Assembly: GCF_016735675.1 (NCBI RefSeq)
Contig: NZ_JAERSG010000003.1
Location: 1 to 64,000 of the forward strand
Length of the DNA: 64,000 nucleotides
Direction of reading: 5' to 3'
From: Nocardioides baculatus
Lineage (GTDB): Bacteria; Actinomycetota; Actinomycetes; Propionibacteriales; Nocardioidaceae
Part shown: positions 35,618 through 44,060 of the stretch, piece by piece
Numbering within the stretch: position 1 is the stretch's first letter
How the letters are laid out: each line of letters begins with the position of its first letter
The notes under the pieces: generated by a model
Database searches by the model: none
Seen by the model: only the letters and a program-made list of their open reading frames with translations
What the model was told of the DNA's origin: nothing
Translations under genes and position numbers: made by a program

Positions 35618-36703
35618 TCAGCGGATGGTCAACGTCGCCGCGGTGACGCAGACGACGGCGCACACGGCGCCCCAGCCGGCGAGCCGGAGCAGCGGCACCT
35701 GCAGCCCCGCCGACCGGCAGCGCTGGAGCCAGAGCAGGGTGGCGAGCGAGGCCCACGGGGTGACGAGGGCACCGGCGTTGACACCGACGAGCGTCGCCAC
35801 GAGGCGGCGTACGTCGCCCGCGGCGGACGGCTCGACGACCAGGTAGGCCGGCAGGTTGTTGACGAGGTTGGCCGCGAGGGCGGACACGCCGGACAGGTGG
35901 AGCAGGTCGAGGGGACGGGTGCCGGTGCCGACGGCCGGGGCCAGCCAGTCGAGCAGCCCCTCGGTCTGGGCCGCGCGGAGCAGCCCGGCGACGAGCACGA
36001 AGGCGCCGGCCATGAGCCACGGCGGGCTGACCTCGCGCAGCAGCCCGGGCGCCCGCCACAGGGTCGCGACGATGAGCACGGCGGCGGACGCCACGGCGAC
36101 GGCTGCGGGCTCGATCCCGACCGCGAACAGCGGCCCGATGGCCAGCGAGACGGCCCCAGCGATGACCAGCAGCACCCGGTCGTGCGGTTCGGCGGGCGGG
36201 TCGACGGCGTACGTCCCCCGCAGCGCGCGCCGCTGGAGGACCGCGATGAGCACGAGCGTGGCGACGATGGCGGTCGCCGCGGGGAGTGCAGCCGTACGGA
36301 CGTAGTCGGCGTGGCCCGCGCCGAGGTCCTCGAAACGGTGCACGGCCAGCAGGTTGGTCAGGTTGGAGACCGGCAGGAGCAGCGAGCCGGTGTTCGCGAT
36401 CCAGAGGGTCGTCAGGGCGAACGGCATCGGCGCGATGCCGGTCTGCTGGGCGATCGCGAGGCCGACCGGGGTGAGCAGCACGGCCGTGGTGTCGAGGCTC
36501 ATCACGATCGTGCTGACGATCGCGAGGGCCGCGAAGAGCAGCCAGAGCAGCACGACGCGGTGCCGGGCCCGACGCGCCATCGCATGCGCGGCGACGTCGA
36601 AGACGCCGGCCAGCTGGGCGATCTCGGCCGTCACCGTGATCGCCAGCAGGAACACTGCGACCGGCAGCACCTGGACGACGACGGGGTGGAGGACCTCGAG
36701 CAC
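35618..36703 (-). CDS. SLC13/ArsB-like ion or anion permease
   Basis: 361 residues with about 10 hydrophobic segments, e.g. VVQVLPVAVFLLAITVTAEI, VVLLWLLFAALAIVSTIVMS, VLLVIAGAVSLAIGPLFAVG, LMAGAFVLVAGLLRA. The segments SLDTTAVLLTPVGLAIAQQTG and ANTGSLLLPVSNLTNLL, and the repeat-related LAANLVNNLPAYLVV, are the paired hairpins of ArsB/CitM (ion transporter superfamily) proteins. Substrate unknown (arsenite, dicarboxylate or sodium exchange are all possible). GTG 36703 gives the first membrane helix at the N-terminus; 17 bp separate it from the sulfatase gene upstream. Confidence 0.85.
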   Translation of the reverse strand: MLEVLHPVVVQVLPVAVFLLAITVTAEIAQLAGVFDVAAHAMARRARHRVVLLWLLFAALAIVSTIVMSLDTTAVLLTPVGLAIAQQTGIAPMPFALTTLWIANTGSLLLPVSNLTNLLAVHRFEDLGAGHADYVRTAALPAATAIVATLVLIAVLQRRALRGTYAVDPPAEPHDRVLLVIAGAVSLAIGPLFAVGIEPAAVAVASAAVLIVATLWRAPGLLREVSPPWLMAGAFVLVAGLLRAAQTEGLLDWLAPAVGTGTRPLDLLHLSGVSALAANLVNNLPAYLVVEPSAAGDVRRLVATLVGVNAGALVTPWASLATLLWLQRCRSAGLQVPLLRLAGWGAVCAVVCVTAATLTIR

Positions 36704-36720
36704 GAGGCAAGGATGCCCGG

Positions 36721-38223
36721 TCAGCGAGCGGTGTCGGTCACCGGCTCGGGCAGTGGGCCGAACTGCTGGTTGCAGGTCCACCCGGCGCAGGTGACCAGCT
36801 CGGTCCGCCGCAGCTCGAGGGCCGCGCGCACGGCGTCGTAGGCCGGGTCGGCGACGAGGTTGACCTGCTCCTCGGGGTCGAGGAGGTGGTCGTAGAGGAA
36901 GCCGTCGGCACCGTCGGTGCCGTAGAGGTAGCGGTCGGTGCGCACGCCGCGGTGCGACCACCCGTCGCCGAGCGTGCGACCCGTCTGGATCAGCGTCGTG
37001 TCACGGAAGGTCTGGTCCTCGCCGCGCAGCGTCGGTGCCAGGGAGGTCCCGTCGACCTGCCACTGCGGGGAGACCCCGGTCAGCGAGGCGAACGTGACCG
37101 GGAGGTCGACCAGCGTGACCGGGAGGTCCGAGGTCGAGCCCGGTGCGATGCCGGGGCCGCGCACGAGCAGGGGGATCTGGAGCGCCTCGTCGGTCAGCAC
37201 GTCCTTGCCGACGAAGCGGTGCTCGCCGAGGGAGTAGCCGTTGTCGGAGGAGAAGACGATGTAGGTGTTGTCGAGCACGCCCTCCTCGTCGAGGGTCTCG
37301 ACCAGCGAGCCGACCGCCCGGTCGACCGCCTGGAGCGACTGGAGGCGCGCGGTGTTCTCGGCCCTGACCTCGTCGGGGGAGGCGGGGGAGAGGTGGCGCA
37401 GGTAGGCCGGCTGGTCGCTGACGTCGGCCTCGTTGAAGGCCGGGCTGTCGAACGACGACGGCCGCTCGTCGAGGAACGAGTCCCGGTCCTGCGGGGCGGC
37501 GAGCGGGAGGCTCCGCCCGCCCTCCGGCGTGATCCGGTAGTGCGGCGCGAGGTGCCAGGCGTACAGCACGAAGGGGTCGCCCGACTCGGCGAAGTCGCGC
37601 ACCGCCTGGTTGGCGTGGTCCTCGATCACCGAGGTGATGTAGCTGCCGGTGTAGCGGCGTGGCTCACCGTCACCCGTCATCGAGAAGTCGACGTAGTCGT
37701 AGACGCCGCGGGTCAGGGCGTCCCAGCGCGTCCAGCCGTCCGGGCGGACGTCGCGCGGGCCGTAGCCGTTGAGGAACTTGCCGACGAAGCCGGTGCGGTA
37801 GCCGGCGTCGCGGAACCAGACGCTGGCCTCCTCGGTCGGGTCCAGCGCCTGGAAGCCGCCGTGCACGCCCCGGTTGTGCTGCACGCCGTTGTTCTGGGCG
37901 TACTGGCCGGTCGCGAGCTGCGCGCGGGCGGGACAGCAGAGGGGGTGCGGCGAGATCGCGTCGGTGAACTCCATGCCCTGGTCGGCCAGCAGGGCCCGGG
38001 TGATCGGCATGTGGTCGAGGTCGTCGTCGCGCATGTCGTCGGTGAGGACGAAGACCAGGTTGGGTCGGCTGTCCGGCGCAGCGCTCGGCTGCTGGGTGCC
38101 CTGCACCATCCGCACGGACCCCGGGCCGGACGCGCTCGAGCCGCCGTCGGCGGTGACCGTGGCGAGTGCGGCCACGAGGACCACGAGCAGTGCAGCCGTG
38201 ATCGACTGTGCCCACACACGCAT
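36721..38223 (-). CDS. Secreted sulfatase (arylsulfatase/N-acetylglucosamine-6-sulfatase type)
   Basis: 500 residues. Signal peptide ITAALLVVLVAALATVTADG (about 8-27). The metal site starts NLVFVLTDDMRDDDLDHMP. The formylglycine motif is PLCCPARAQLATGQ (C-x-P-x-R), so maturation by a formylglycine-generating enzyme is expected. GKFLNGYGP, YAWHLAPHY and VFSSDNGYSLGEHRFVGKD supply further conserved Lys, His and Asp-Asn residues. The C-terminus has two Cys (CAGWTC). Sulfate-ester target unknown, possibly an environmental polysaccharide. First gene of the operon with the permease and dehydratase. Confidence 0.92.
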   Translation of the reverse strand: MRVWAQSITAALLVVLVAALATVTADGGSSASGPGSVRMVQGTQQPSAAPDSRPNLVFVLTDDMRDDDLDHMPITRALLADQGMEFTDAISPHPLCCPARAQLATGQYAQNNGVQHNRGVHGGFQALDPTEEASVWFRDAGYRTGFVGKFLNGYGPRDVRPDGWTRWDALTRGVYDYVDFSMTGDGEPRRYTGSYITSVIEDHANQAVRDFAESGDPFVLYAWHLAPHYRITPEGGRSLPLAAPQDRDSFLDERPSSFDSPAFNEADVSDQPAYLRHLSPASPDEVRAENTARLQSLQAVDRAVGSLVETLDEEGVLDNTYIVFSSDNGYSLGEHRFVGKDVLTDEALQIPLLVRGPGIAPGSTSDLPVTLVDLPVTFASLTGVSPQWQVDGTSLAPTLRGEDQTFRDTTLIQTGRTLGDGWSHRGVRTDRYLYGTDGADGFLYDHLLDPEEQVNLVADPAYDAVRAALELRRTELVTCAGWTCNQQFGPLPEPVTDTAR

Positions 38224-38286
38224 CTGGTGAAGTTCCTCGCCCCGGGGACCGGGGCGGCCCGGATGACGCACCCCGATGTGGGGGTC

Positions 38287-38292
38287 ACAGTA
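38287..38292 (-). promoter_or_regulatory. Candidate -10 TACTGT of the sulfatase operon
   Basis: TACTGT on the minus strand, about 64 bp before the sulfatase ATG. No clear -35; only the hexamer supports it. Confidence 0.3.
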
Positions 38293-38354
38293 GGTGGCCG
38301 GAGCCCCCCTCCCCAAAGCGACACGACGAGTGGGGCGAAGTAGCTCCGGACCGG

Positions 38355-38360
38355 TACTCT
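38355..38360 (+). promoter_or_regulatory. Candidate -10 TACTCT for the CNNM pair
   Basis: TACTCT about 108 bp before the first CNNM gene; leader contains GAAGGAAC but no in-frame gene of note. Confidence 0.3.
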
Positions 38361-38467
38361 GTGGCTTCGCCGCGACCGAGACCGGCACCGACAGAAGGAA
38401 CCCCCAGCAGCGCCATGGACGGAAGTCAAAGTCCCCGCACGACCGCACTGAATCCCGGGTGCGCGTC

Positions 38468-39847
38468 GTGACCCCGCTCCTCCTGCTTCTCGTCTCGCTG
38501 GCCCTCGTGGTCGCCTGCGGACTGTTCGTCGCGGCCGAGTTCTCGCTCGTCACGGTCGACCGGCCGAGCGTCGAGCGCGCCGCCGCCGAGGGCGACGAGG
38601 GCGCCCGGGGCGTCCAGCTGGCGCTGCGCTCGCTGTCGACCCAGCTCTCGGGCGCCCAGGTGGGCATCACCGTGACCAACCTGGCGATCGGCTTCCTCGC
38701 CGAGCCGGCGATCTCCGACCTCATCGACGGCCCGCTCGCCGCGGTGGGAGTGCCGGACGGCGTGGTCACGCCGCTGTCCCTCGCGCTCGGCCTGGCCATC
38801 GGCACCGTCGTCACGATGATCTTCGGCGAGATGGTCCCCAAGAACCTCGCGATCGCCCGGCCGCTCGAGACCGCCCGCACGACCCAGGGCTTCATGCGCG
38901 GCTTCACCACGCTCACCAAGGGGCCCATCCGTGCGCTCAACGGCTCGGCCAACGCCATCGTCCGGCGGCTCGGCATCGAGCCCCAGGAGGAGCTGCGCTC
39001 CGCGCGCAGCTCGCAGGAGCTCGCCTCGCTGGTGCAACGCTCGGCCGACCAGGGCACGCTCGACGCCGACACGGCCGAGCTGGTCGAGCGGTCGGTCGAG
39101 TTCGGCACCCGCACGGCCGGCGAGATCATGACCCCCCGCGTGCGTACGACGACGGTCGAGGACGGCGACCGCGTCTCCTCGGTGATCGACCTCGCCCGCC
39201 AGACCGGGCACTCCCGCTTCCCGGTGCTCGACTCCGAGGACACCGTGGTCGGCACCGTCCACGTCAAGCACGCGGTCGCCGTGCCGGTCCACGAGCGCGC
39301 CACGACCCGGATCAAGCACGTCATGGTCCGCCCGGTCGTCGTGCCCGACAGCCTCCGGCTCGACCCGCTGCTCGCCCTGCTGCGCCAGGACGGCTTCCAG
39401 ATGGCCATCGTCCTCGACGAGTACGGAGGCCACGCCGGGATCGTGACCCTCGAGGACGTGGTCGAGGAGATCGTCGGCGACATCTCCGACGAGCACGACC
39501 GCCTCGGCGCGCGCATCCGCCAGCGCCGCGACGGCAGCTGGACCCTGTCGGGCCTGCTGCGGCCCGACGAGGTCGAGGACGCCACCGACATCGAGCTGCC
39601 CGACCACGAGGACTACGACACCGTCGCGGGCCTCGTCATGCGCGAGCTCGGCAAGATCCCCGAGCCGGGTGACCGGGTCGAGGTGCCGGTGCCTGACCGC
39701 TCGGACCCCCACGAGCTGCGCGAGCGGCTGGTGACGCTGACCGTCGAGCGGATGGACGGCCTGCGGATCGACCGCCTCGACCTGCGCCTGGTGGCCCACG
39801 AGCCGGCCGCAGACGCGTCCGGCACCACCGAGGGGGCCGGACGATGA
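38468..39847 (+). CDS. CNNM/HlyC-CorC family membrane protein with CBS and CorC domains
   Basis: 459 residues from GTG 38468 (GTG 38459 is also in frame). DUF21/CNNM membrane domain (about 1-195) with TPLLLLLVSLALVVACGLFVAAEFSLV at the start and IFGEMVPKNLAIARP at its end. A CBS pair follows (IMTPRVRTTTVEDGDRVSSVIDLARQTGHSRFPVLD; MVRPVVVPDSLRLDPLLALLRQDGFQMAIVLDEYGGHAGIVTLEDVVEEIVGDI), then a CorC_HlyC domain (about 355-440). The family exports or regulates magnesium and other divalent cations. Ends in an ATGA overlap with a paralogue. Confidence 0.92.
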   Translation: MTPLLLLLVSLALVVACGLFVAAEFSLVTVDRPSVERAAAEGDEGARGVQLALRSLSTQLSGAQVGITVTNLAIGFLAEPAISDLIDGPLAAVGVPDGVVTPLSLALGLAIGTVVTMIFGEMVPKNLAIARPLETARTTQGFMRGFTTLTKGPIRALNGSANAIVRRLGIEPQEELRSARSSQELASLVQRSADQGTLDADTAELVERSVEFGTRTAGEIMTPRVRTTTVEDGDRVSSVIDLARQTGHSRFPVLDSEDTVVGTVHVKHAVAVPVHERATTRIKHVMVRPVVVPDSLRLDPLLALLRQDGFQMAIVLDEYGGHAGIVTLEDVVEEIVGDISDEHDRLGARIRQRRDGSWTLSGLLRPDEVEDATDIELPDHEDYDTVAGLVMRELGKIPEPGDRVEVPVPDRSDPHELRERLVTLTVERMDGLRIDRLDLRLVAHEPAADASGTTEGAGR

Positions 39848-40908
39848 ACGGCGACCTCCTCGGCGTGGCCCTCGCAGTGGTCCTGCTCGCCCTCAACGCG
39901 TTCTTCGTGGGCTCGGAGTTCGCGCTGCTGGCCGCCCGCCGCAGCCAGATCGAGCCACGCGCCCAGGAGGGCTCGCGCGCCGCGCGGACCACGCTGCGGG
40001 CGATGGAGAACATCTCCCTCGTGATGGCGGGTGCCCAGCTCGGCATCACCGTCTGCTCGCTCGGGCTCGGTGCGATCGGCGAGCCCGCCGTCGCGCACCT
40101 GCTCGAGCCGGTGTTCCACGCCGCGCACGTGCCCGAGGACCTCCTCCACCCGATCTCGTTCGTCGTCGCGATGTCGGTCGTGGTCTACCTCCACGTGGTC
40201 CTCGGTGAGATGGTCCCCAAGAACATCGCGCTCGCCGGTGCCGACCGCGCGGCGCTGGTGCTGAGCCCCCCGATGATGGTCATCGTCACGGTGCTCCGTC
40301 CCGTCATCGCGCTCATGAACATGGTCGCCAACGGCGTCCTGCGGCTGCTGCGCGTCGAGCCCAAGGACGAGGTCCACTCGAGCTTCACCCGCGAGGAGGT
40401 CGCAGCGCTCGTCGAGGAGTCGCGCGGCGAGGGCCTGATCGAGGCCGAGGAGTACGACCGGCTCGCCGGCGCCCTCGGCTTCACCGAGAAGTCCGTCGAG
40501 TCGATCCTGATGGCGCCCGACACCCTCGCGACCGTCGCGCCCGGCTCGACCGTCGCCGACGTCGAGGCGGTGTGCGCCTCGACCGGGTTCAGCCGGTTCC
40601 CCGTGGCAGCGCCCGACGGCGACCTGCTCGGCTACCTCCACATCAAGGACGCCCTCGAGTCCGACGACGACAAGCGCTCGCGGGTCATCGAGGACAAGTG
40701 GATCCGCCCGTTCGCGACCGTCCACCCCGGCGACCTGCTCCACGACGCGCTCGAGAGCCTGCAGGTCAAGGGCGCCCACATGGCCCGGGTCGTACGCCGT
40801 GACGGCGAGGTCGTCGGGCTGGTCACCCTCGAGGACGTGCTCGAGGAGCTCGTCGGAGAGATCCGCGACGCGGCGCACCACGACGTGTCCGTCGTCGACC
40901 CACGGTGA
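39844..40908 (+). CDS. CNNM/HlyC-CorC family membrane protein, short paralogue
   Basis: 354 residues. Same DUF21 domain (GVALAVVLLALNAFFVGSEFALLAARRSQIEPRAQEG; LHVVLGEMVPKNIALAG) and CBS pair (ATVHPGDLLHDALESLQVKGAHMARVVRRDGEVVGLVTLEDVLEELVGEI), but it stops there: the C-terminal CorC_HlyC domain of its neighbour is missing. Two adjacent paralogues, one long and one short, are usual in actinobacteria and may form a heteromer. Coupled by ATGA. Its TGA is the loop of a hairpin (40900-40915). Confidence 0.92.
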   Translation: MNGDLLGVALAVVLLALNAFFVGSEFALLAARRSQIEPRAQEGSRAARTTLRAMENISLVMAGAQLGITVCSLGLGAIGEPAVAHLLEPVFHAAHVPEDLLHPISFVVAMSVVVYLHVVLGEMVPKNIALAGADRAALVLSPPMMVIVTVLRPVIALMNMVANGVLRLLRVEPKDEVHSSFTREEVAALVEESRGEGLIEAEEYDRLAGALGFTEKSVESILMAPDTLATVAPGSTVADVEAVCASTGFSRFPVAAPDGDLLGYLHIKDALESDDDKRSRVIEDKWIRPFATVHPGDLLHDALESLQVKGAHMARVVRRDGEVVGLVTLEDVLEELVGEIRDAAHHDVSVVDPR

Positions 40909-40915
40909 CCCGTGG
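40900..40915. terminator. Hairpin around the stop codon before the phosphatidyltransferase gene
   Basis: CCACGG (40900-40905) and CCGTGG (40910-40915), perfect, with loop TGAC holding the stop codon. It ends 1 bp before the next gene's -10 element, so it could be a terminator, an operator, or both. Confidence 0.4.
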
Positions 40916-40916
40916 A

Positions 40917-40922
40917 TAGGGT
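40917..40922 (+). promoter_or_regulatory. -10 element TAGGGT of the pgsA-like gene
   Basis: TAGGGT ends 6 nt before GTG 40929; leaderless geometry. Promoter of the DUF881 cluster. Confidence 0.6.
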
Positions 40923-40928
40923 CTGGGC

Positions 40929-41528
40929 GTGACCGAGGAAGCGTCGCGCGTCTGGACCGTGCCCAACATCATCAGTGTGGTGCGGCTCGCCGGCGTCCCC
41001 CTCTTCCTGTGGCTGGTGCTGGGGCCGGAGGCGGACGCCTGGGCTCTGGTGGTGCTGATGGTCGCGGGCTTCACCGACTACCTCGACGGCTGGCTCGCCC
41101 GGCGCCTCGACCAGTTCTCCAAGCTCGGCGAGATCCTCGACCCCGTCGCCGACCGGCTCTACATCCTGGCCGTCGTCATCGGGCTCTACCTGCGCGACAT
41201 CATCCCGTGGTGGGTGGCGCTCGCCCTGCCGCTGCGCGACCTGCTCCTGTGGGGGCTGGTGCCGATCCTGCGCACCCGGGGCTTCTCGGCGCTGCCGGTC
41301 CACTTCCTGGGCAAGGCCGCGACGTTCAACCTCCTCTACGCGTTCCCGCTCCTGCTGCTCGGGGAGGGCGACGGCATCGTCGCCAACCTCGCGCGCACCT
41401 TCGGCTGGGCCTTCGCGTGGTGGGGGATCGGGCTCTACTGGTGGGCCGGCGTGCTCTACGCCTGGCAGGTCCGCACGCTGCTGCGCGACACCCCCAGACG
41501 TACGTCGTCCGCGGCCGACCATGGTTGA
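40929..41528 (+). CDS. CDP-alcohol phosphatidyltransferase (PgsA-like)
   Basis: 199 residues, six predicted helices. The signature D-x2-D-G-x2-A-R-x8-G-x3-D-x3-D is intact as DYLDGWLARRLDQFSKLGEILDPVADR (about 50-76). N-terminus WTVPNIISVVRLAGVP is typical. Position before DUF881-Sbp-DUF881 matches Rv1822 (pgsA2) of M. tuberculosis. Makes a phospholipid head-group transfer from CDP-diacylglycerol; whether to glycerol phosphate, inositol phosphate or another CDP-alcohol acceptor cannot be decided here. Overlaps the next gene by 8 nt. Confidence 0.9.
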   Translation: MTEEASRVWTVPNIISVVRLAGVPLFLWLVLGPEADAWALVVLMVAGFTDYLDGWLARRLDQFSKLGEILDPVADRLYILAVVIGLYLRDIIPWWVALALPLRDLLLWGLVPILRTRGFSALPVHFLGKAATFNLLYAFPLLLLGEGDGIVANLARTFGWAFAWWGIGLYWWAGVLYAWQVRTLLRDTPRRTSSAADHG

Positions 41529-42429
41529 CCAGCACTCCCACCGCGGCGCGGGACGCGGGACCGACACCCGCGAGCGTGCGCTGCCCGAGCACGTCACGAC
41601 CCCGCTGCTGACCCTGATCACTGCGCGGTCGATGGACGAGGACTACGCCCACGTCGCCCGCAAGCGCGCCGAGGCGGGGGAGGCCCCGGTGGAGCGGTCG
41701 CGGCCGCACTGGGCGAGCCTGGTCGCGGTCGTCGTCCTCGGCGTGATGGCCGCCGTCGTCGCCGCGCAGACAGACCGCGAGGCCGAGGTCAACGAGCTGA
41801 GCCGCGCCGCGCTGGTCCAGCGCATCGAGACCGAGAGCGACCGGGTCGCCGACCTCCAGCACGACGTCGCCGAGATCACCAGCGCCAACCAGGACGTGGC
41901 GAGCAGCAGCACGACGGTGCAGGGCCAGCTCGACGGGATCGCCGCGCGCGTCGACCGGGCCGAGCTCAACAGCGGGTTCGCCGCGGTGCGCGGTCCGGGC
42001 GTACGGATCACCGTCGACAACCGACCCAACATCGACGTCGACGACGAGATCCGCGACGAGGACCTCGCCACCCTCGTCGACGGACTGTGGGCCGCGGGTG
42101 CGGAGGCGGTGGCGATCAACGACCAGCGGATCAACGCGCTCGGCGGCATCCGCAACACCGGCCGGGCAGTTCACGTCAACGGTCGCCCCGTCCTGGCGCC
42201 CTACGTGGTGCAGGCGATCGGTGACCCCCGGTCGCTGCAGGCCAAGCTGCTCGGCACCAGCCAGGGCCGAGCGTGGTTCCTCCTGGTCAACGGGCTCGAC
42301 ATGGTCTACAAGGCGGAGAATGTCGACGACATCCGCCTGCCGGCTGCCCCCGGGCACCCGCTGCGTGATGTGATCGAGCTGAACGCCGATCCCGCAGGCG
42401 TTCCGGAAGGGGAAGGGAGCGCGCCGTGA
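41521..42429 (+). CDS. DUF881 membrane-anchored protein 1
   Basis: 302 residues. A cytoplasmic N-terminal tail of about 60 residues, one transmembrane helix (WASLVAVVVLGVMAAVVAAQ, about 64-83), a coiled coil (EVNELSRAALVQRIETESDRVADLQHDV) and an extracellular DUF881 domain with GFAAVRGPGVRITVDN and LWAAGAEAVAINDQRI. B. subtilis members of this family are linked to division and cell-wall genes; function unproven. Counterpart of Rv1823. Its 3' end overlaps sbp by 4 nt. Confidence 0.9.
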   Translation: MVDQHSHRGAGRGTDTRERALPEHVTTPLLTLITARSMDEDYAHVARKRAEAGEAPVERSRPHWASLVAVVVLGVMAAVVAAQTDREAEVNELSRAALVQRIETESDRVADLQHDVAEITSANQDVASSSTTVQGQLDGIAARVDRAELNSGFAAVRGPGVRITVDNRPNIDVDDEIRDEDLATLVDGLWAAGAEAVAINDQRINALGGIRNTGRAVHVNGRPVLAPYVVQAIGDPRSLQAKLLGTSQGRAWFLLVNGLDMVYKAENVDDIRLPAAPGHPLRDVIELNADPAGVPEGEGSAP

Positions 42430-42758
42430 TCGCTGCGCTGGGTCTGCTGCTCGGCATCGTCGCCGGGCTGCTGTTCGCACCCGACGTGCCCCTCGCCCTG
42501 CAGAACTACCTGCCGATCGCCGTCGTGGCGGCGCTCGATGCCGTCTTCGGCGGCCTGCGCGCCTACCTCGACGGGATCTTCGACGACAAGGTCTTCGTCG
42601 TCTCGTTCGTCAGCAACGTCGTGATCGCCGCCGCCATCGTCTACCTCGGCGACCAGCTCGGCGTCGGCGCCCAGCTCACGACCGGCGTCGTCGTGGTGCT
42701 CGGCATCCGGATCTTCTCCAACGTCGCGGCCATCCGCAGGCACGTGTTCCATGCCTGA
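42426..42758 (+). CDS. sbp: Small basic protein Sbp (DUF1290)
   Basis: 110 residues, three or four hydrophobic segments: MIAALGLLLGIVAGLLFAP, YLPIAVVAALDAVFGGLRAYLDG, VVSFVSNVVIAAAIVYLGDQLG, TTGVVVVLGIRIFSNVAAIRRHVF. Integral membrane protein always found near DUF881 and, in Firmicutes, near ftsA-ftsZ. Starts GTG in a GTGA overlap and overlaps the second DUF881 gene by 8 nt. Counterpart of Rv1824. Confidence 0.92.
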   Translation: MIAALGLLLGIVAGLLFAPDVPLALQNYLPIAVVAALDAVFGGLRAYLDGIFDDKVFVVSFVSNVVIAAAIVYLGDQLGVGAQLTTGVVVVLGIRIFSNVAAIRRHVFHA

Positions 42759-43524
42759 CACCCGTCCCGGCTCCAAGCCCGAGCACCGCCAACCCGACGA
42801 GGCACCCTCCGAGGGCCGGCTGCGGAGCGCGATCACGCACCCCTCGCGACGGCAGGCGGTCGTGGCGGTCCTGCTGGCCGTCCTCGGCTTCGCCTTCGTC
42901 GTCCAGGTGCGCGACACCGCGGCCAACGACACCTACGCGGGGCTGCGCGAGAGCGACCTCATCCAGGTCCTCGACGGCCTGACCGGCACCGCGGAGCGGG
43001 CTCGGCGCGAGGTCGACCGCCTCGAGGCCCGTCGCGAGGAGCTGCTCGACGAGTCGACCAACCGCGCCGCCGCCCTCGACGAGGCGGAGCAGCGCGTCCG
43101 GACCCTCAACATCGTCGCCGGCCTGGTGCCGGTCTCCGGGCCGGGCCTGCGCGTCACGATCACCGAGTCCACCAGCCGGATCGCCGTGGGCTCGCTGCTG
43201 GACACCGTGCAGGAGCTCCGCACCGCAGGCGCCGAGGCGATGGAGTTCAACGACTCGATCCGGCTCGGTGCCGACAGCCACTTCGAGGACGCCGTCGGGG
43301 GCATCGAGCTCGACGGTCGGCTCCTCGAGCCGCCCTACGTCCTGGACGTCATCGGCGACCCCCACCTGCTCGAGACGGCCTTGGCGTTCTCGAGCGGCCC
43401 CATCGAGACGCTGCAGACCGAGGACGGCGCGACCGTCGACGTCAAGGACCTCGAGTCGGTCGAGATCACGAGCGTCCGGGACTCCTCGCGACCTGACTAT
43501 GCGGAGCTCGACGACGGCCAGTAG
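42751..43524 (+). CDS. DUF881 membrane-anchored protein 2
   Basis: 257 residues. A short cytoplasmic tail, a transmembrane helix ([18 protein letters not shown], about 30-47), a coiled coil ([28 protein letters not shown]) and DUF881: [55 protein letters not shown]. Paralogue of the gene two upstream, with Sbp sandwiched between; the two may form a heteromeric complex around Sbp. Counterpart of Rv1825. Confidence 0.9.
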   Translation: MPDTRPGSKPEHRQPDEAPSEGRLRSAITHPSRRQAVVAVLLAVLGFAFVVQVRDTAANDTYAGLRESDLIQVLDGLTGTAERARREVDRLEARREELLDESTNRAAALDEAEQRVRTLNIVAGLVPVSGPGLRVTITESTSRIAVGSLLDTVQELRTAGAEAMEFNDSIRLGADSHFEDAVGGIELDGRLLEPPYVLDVIGDPHLLETALAFSSGPIETLQTEDGATVDVKDLESVEITSVRDSSRPDYAELDDGQ

Positions 43525-43565
43525 CCTGCCCGACGTCACCCGAACCACATCCGAGGGAGCCCACT

Positions 43566-43952
43566 GTGTATCCGGAAGACCTGAAGTACACGAGCGAGCA
43601 CGAGTGGGTCCGTACCCCCGGCGAGGCGGAGGGCTCGGTGCGCATCGGCATCACCGAGTTCGCCCAGGACGCCCTCGGCGACATCGTGTACGTCTCCCTC
43701 CCGCAGGTGGGCGACAGCGTCACGGCCGGCGACACCTGCGGCGAGCTGGAGTCGACCAAGTCGGTCAGCGACATCTACGCCCCGGTCACCGGCGAGGTCG
43801 TGGCGATCAACCCGGCCCTGGACTCCACGCCCGAGCTGGTCAACAGCGACCCCTACGAGGCCGGCTGGCTCTTCGAGGTCAGCGTCTCCGACGCCTCGCA
43901 GGTCGACGGGCTCATGGACTCCGCCGCCTACCAGGCCAGCATCGCGGGCTGA
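43566..43952 (+). CDS. gcvH: Glycine cleavage system H protein
   Basis: 128 residues. Lipoyl carrier shuttling the aminomethyl group between GcvP and Gcv[15 protein letters not shown] starts the protein, [22 protein letters not shown] follows, and the lipoylated Lys is in [20 protein letters not shown] (about Lys64). GTG 43566 has GAGGGAGC upstream. gcvP is 3 kb downstream with its own riboswitch; gcvT is not in the window. Confidence 0.96.
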   Translation: MYPEDLKYTSEHEWVRTPGEAEGSVRIGITEFAQDALGDIVYVSLPQVGDSVTAGDTCGELESTKSVSDIYAPVTGEVVAINPALDSTPELVNSDPYEAGWLFEVSVSDASQVDGLMDSAAYQASIAG

Positions 43953-43991
43953 CTCGCGACCGTTCGCCGCGCCACGTGCTTGCGCGGCTGA

Positions 43992-43997
43992 TAGGTT
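43992..43997 (+). promoter_or_regulatory. Candidate -10 TAGGTT of the FHA-merR unit
   Basis: TAGGTT 63 nt before the FHA gene start; followed at once by the CCTCA-N9-TGAGGGT dyad. Confidence 0.45.
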
Positions 43998-44012
43998 CGA
44001 TCCAACCGTCAA

Positions 44013-44034
44013 CCTCAACTCTCGGCTGAGGGTT
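44013..44034. promoter_or_regulatory. Candidate MerR operator A, upstream of the FHA gene
   Basis: ACCTCA (44012-44017), a 9-nt spacer, then TGAGGGTTG (44027-44035). The same architecture, with ACCCTCA and TGAGGGTTG, recurs at 45871-45895 upstream of the second MerR gene. Confidence 0.45.
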
Positions 44035-44060
44035 GGGCGTCGATCCGCCGAGGAGTTCCC

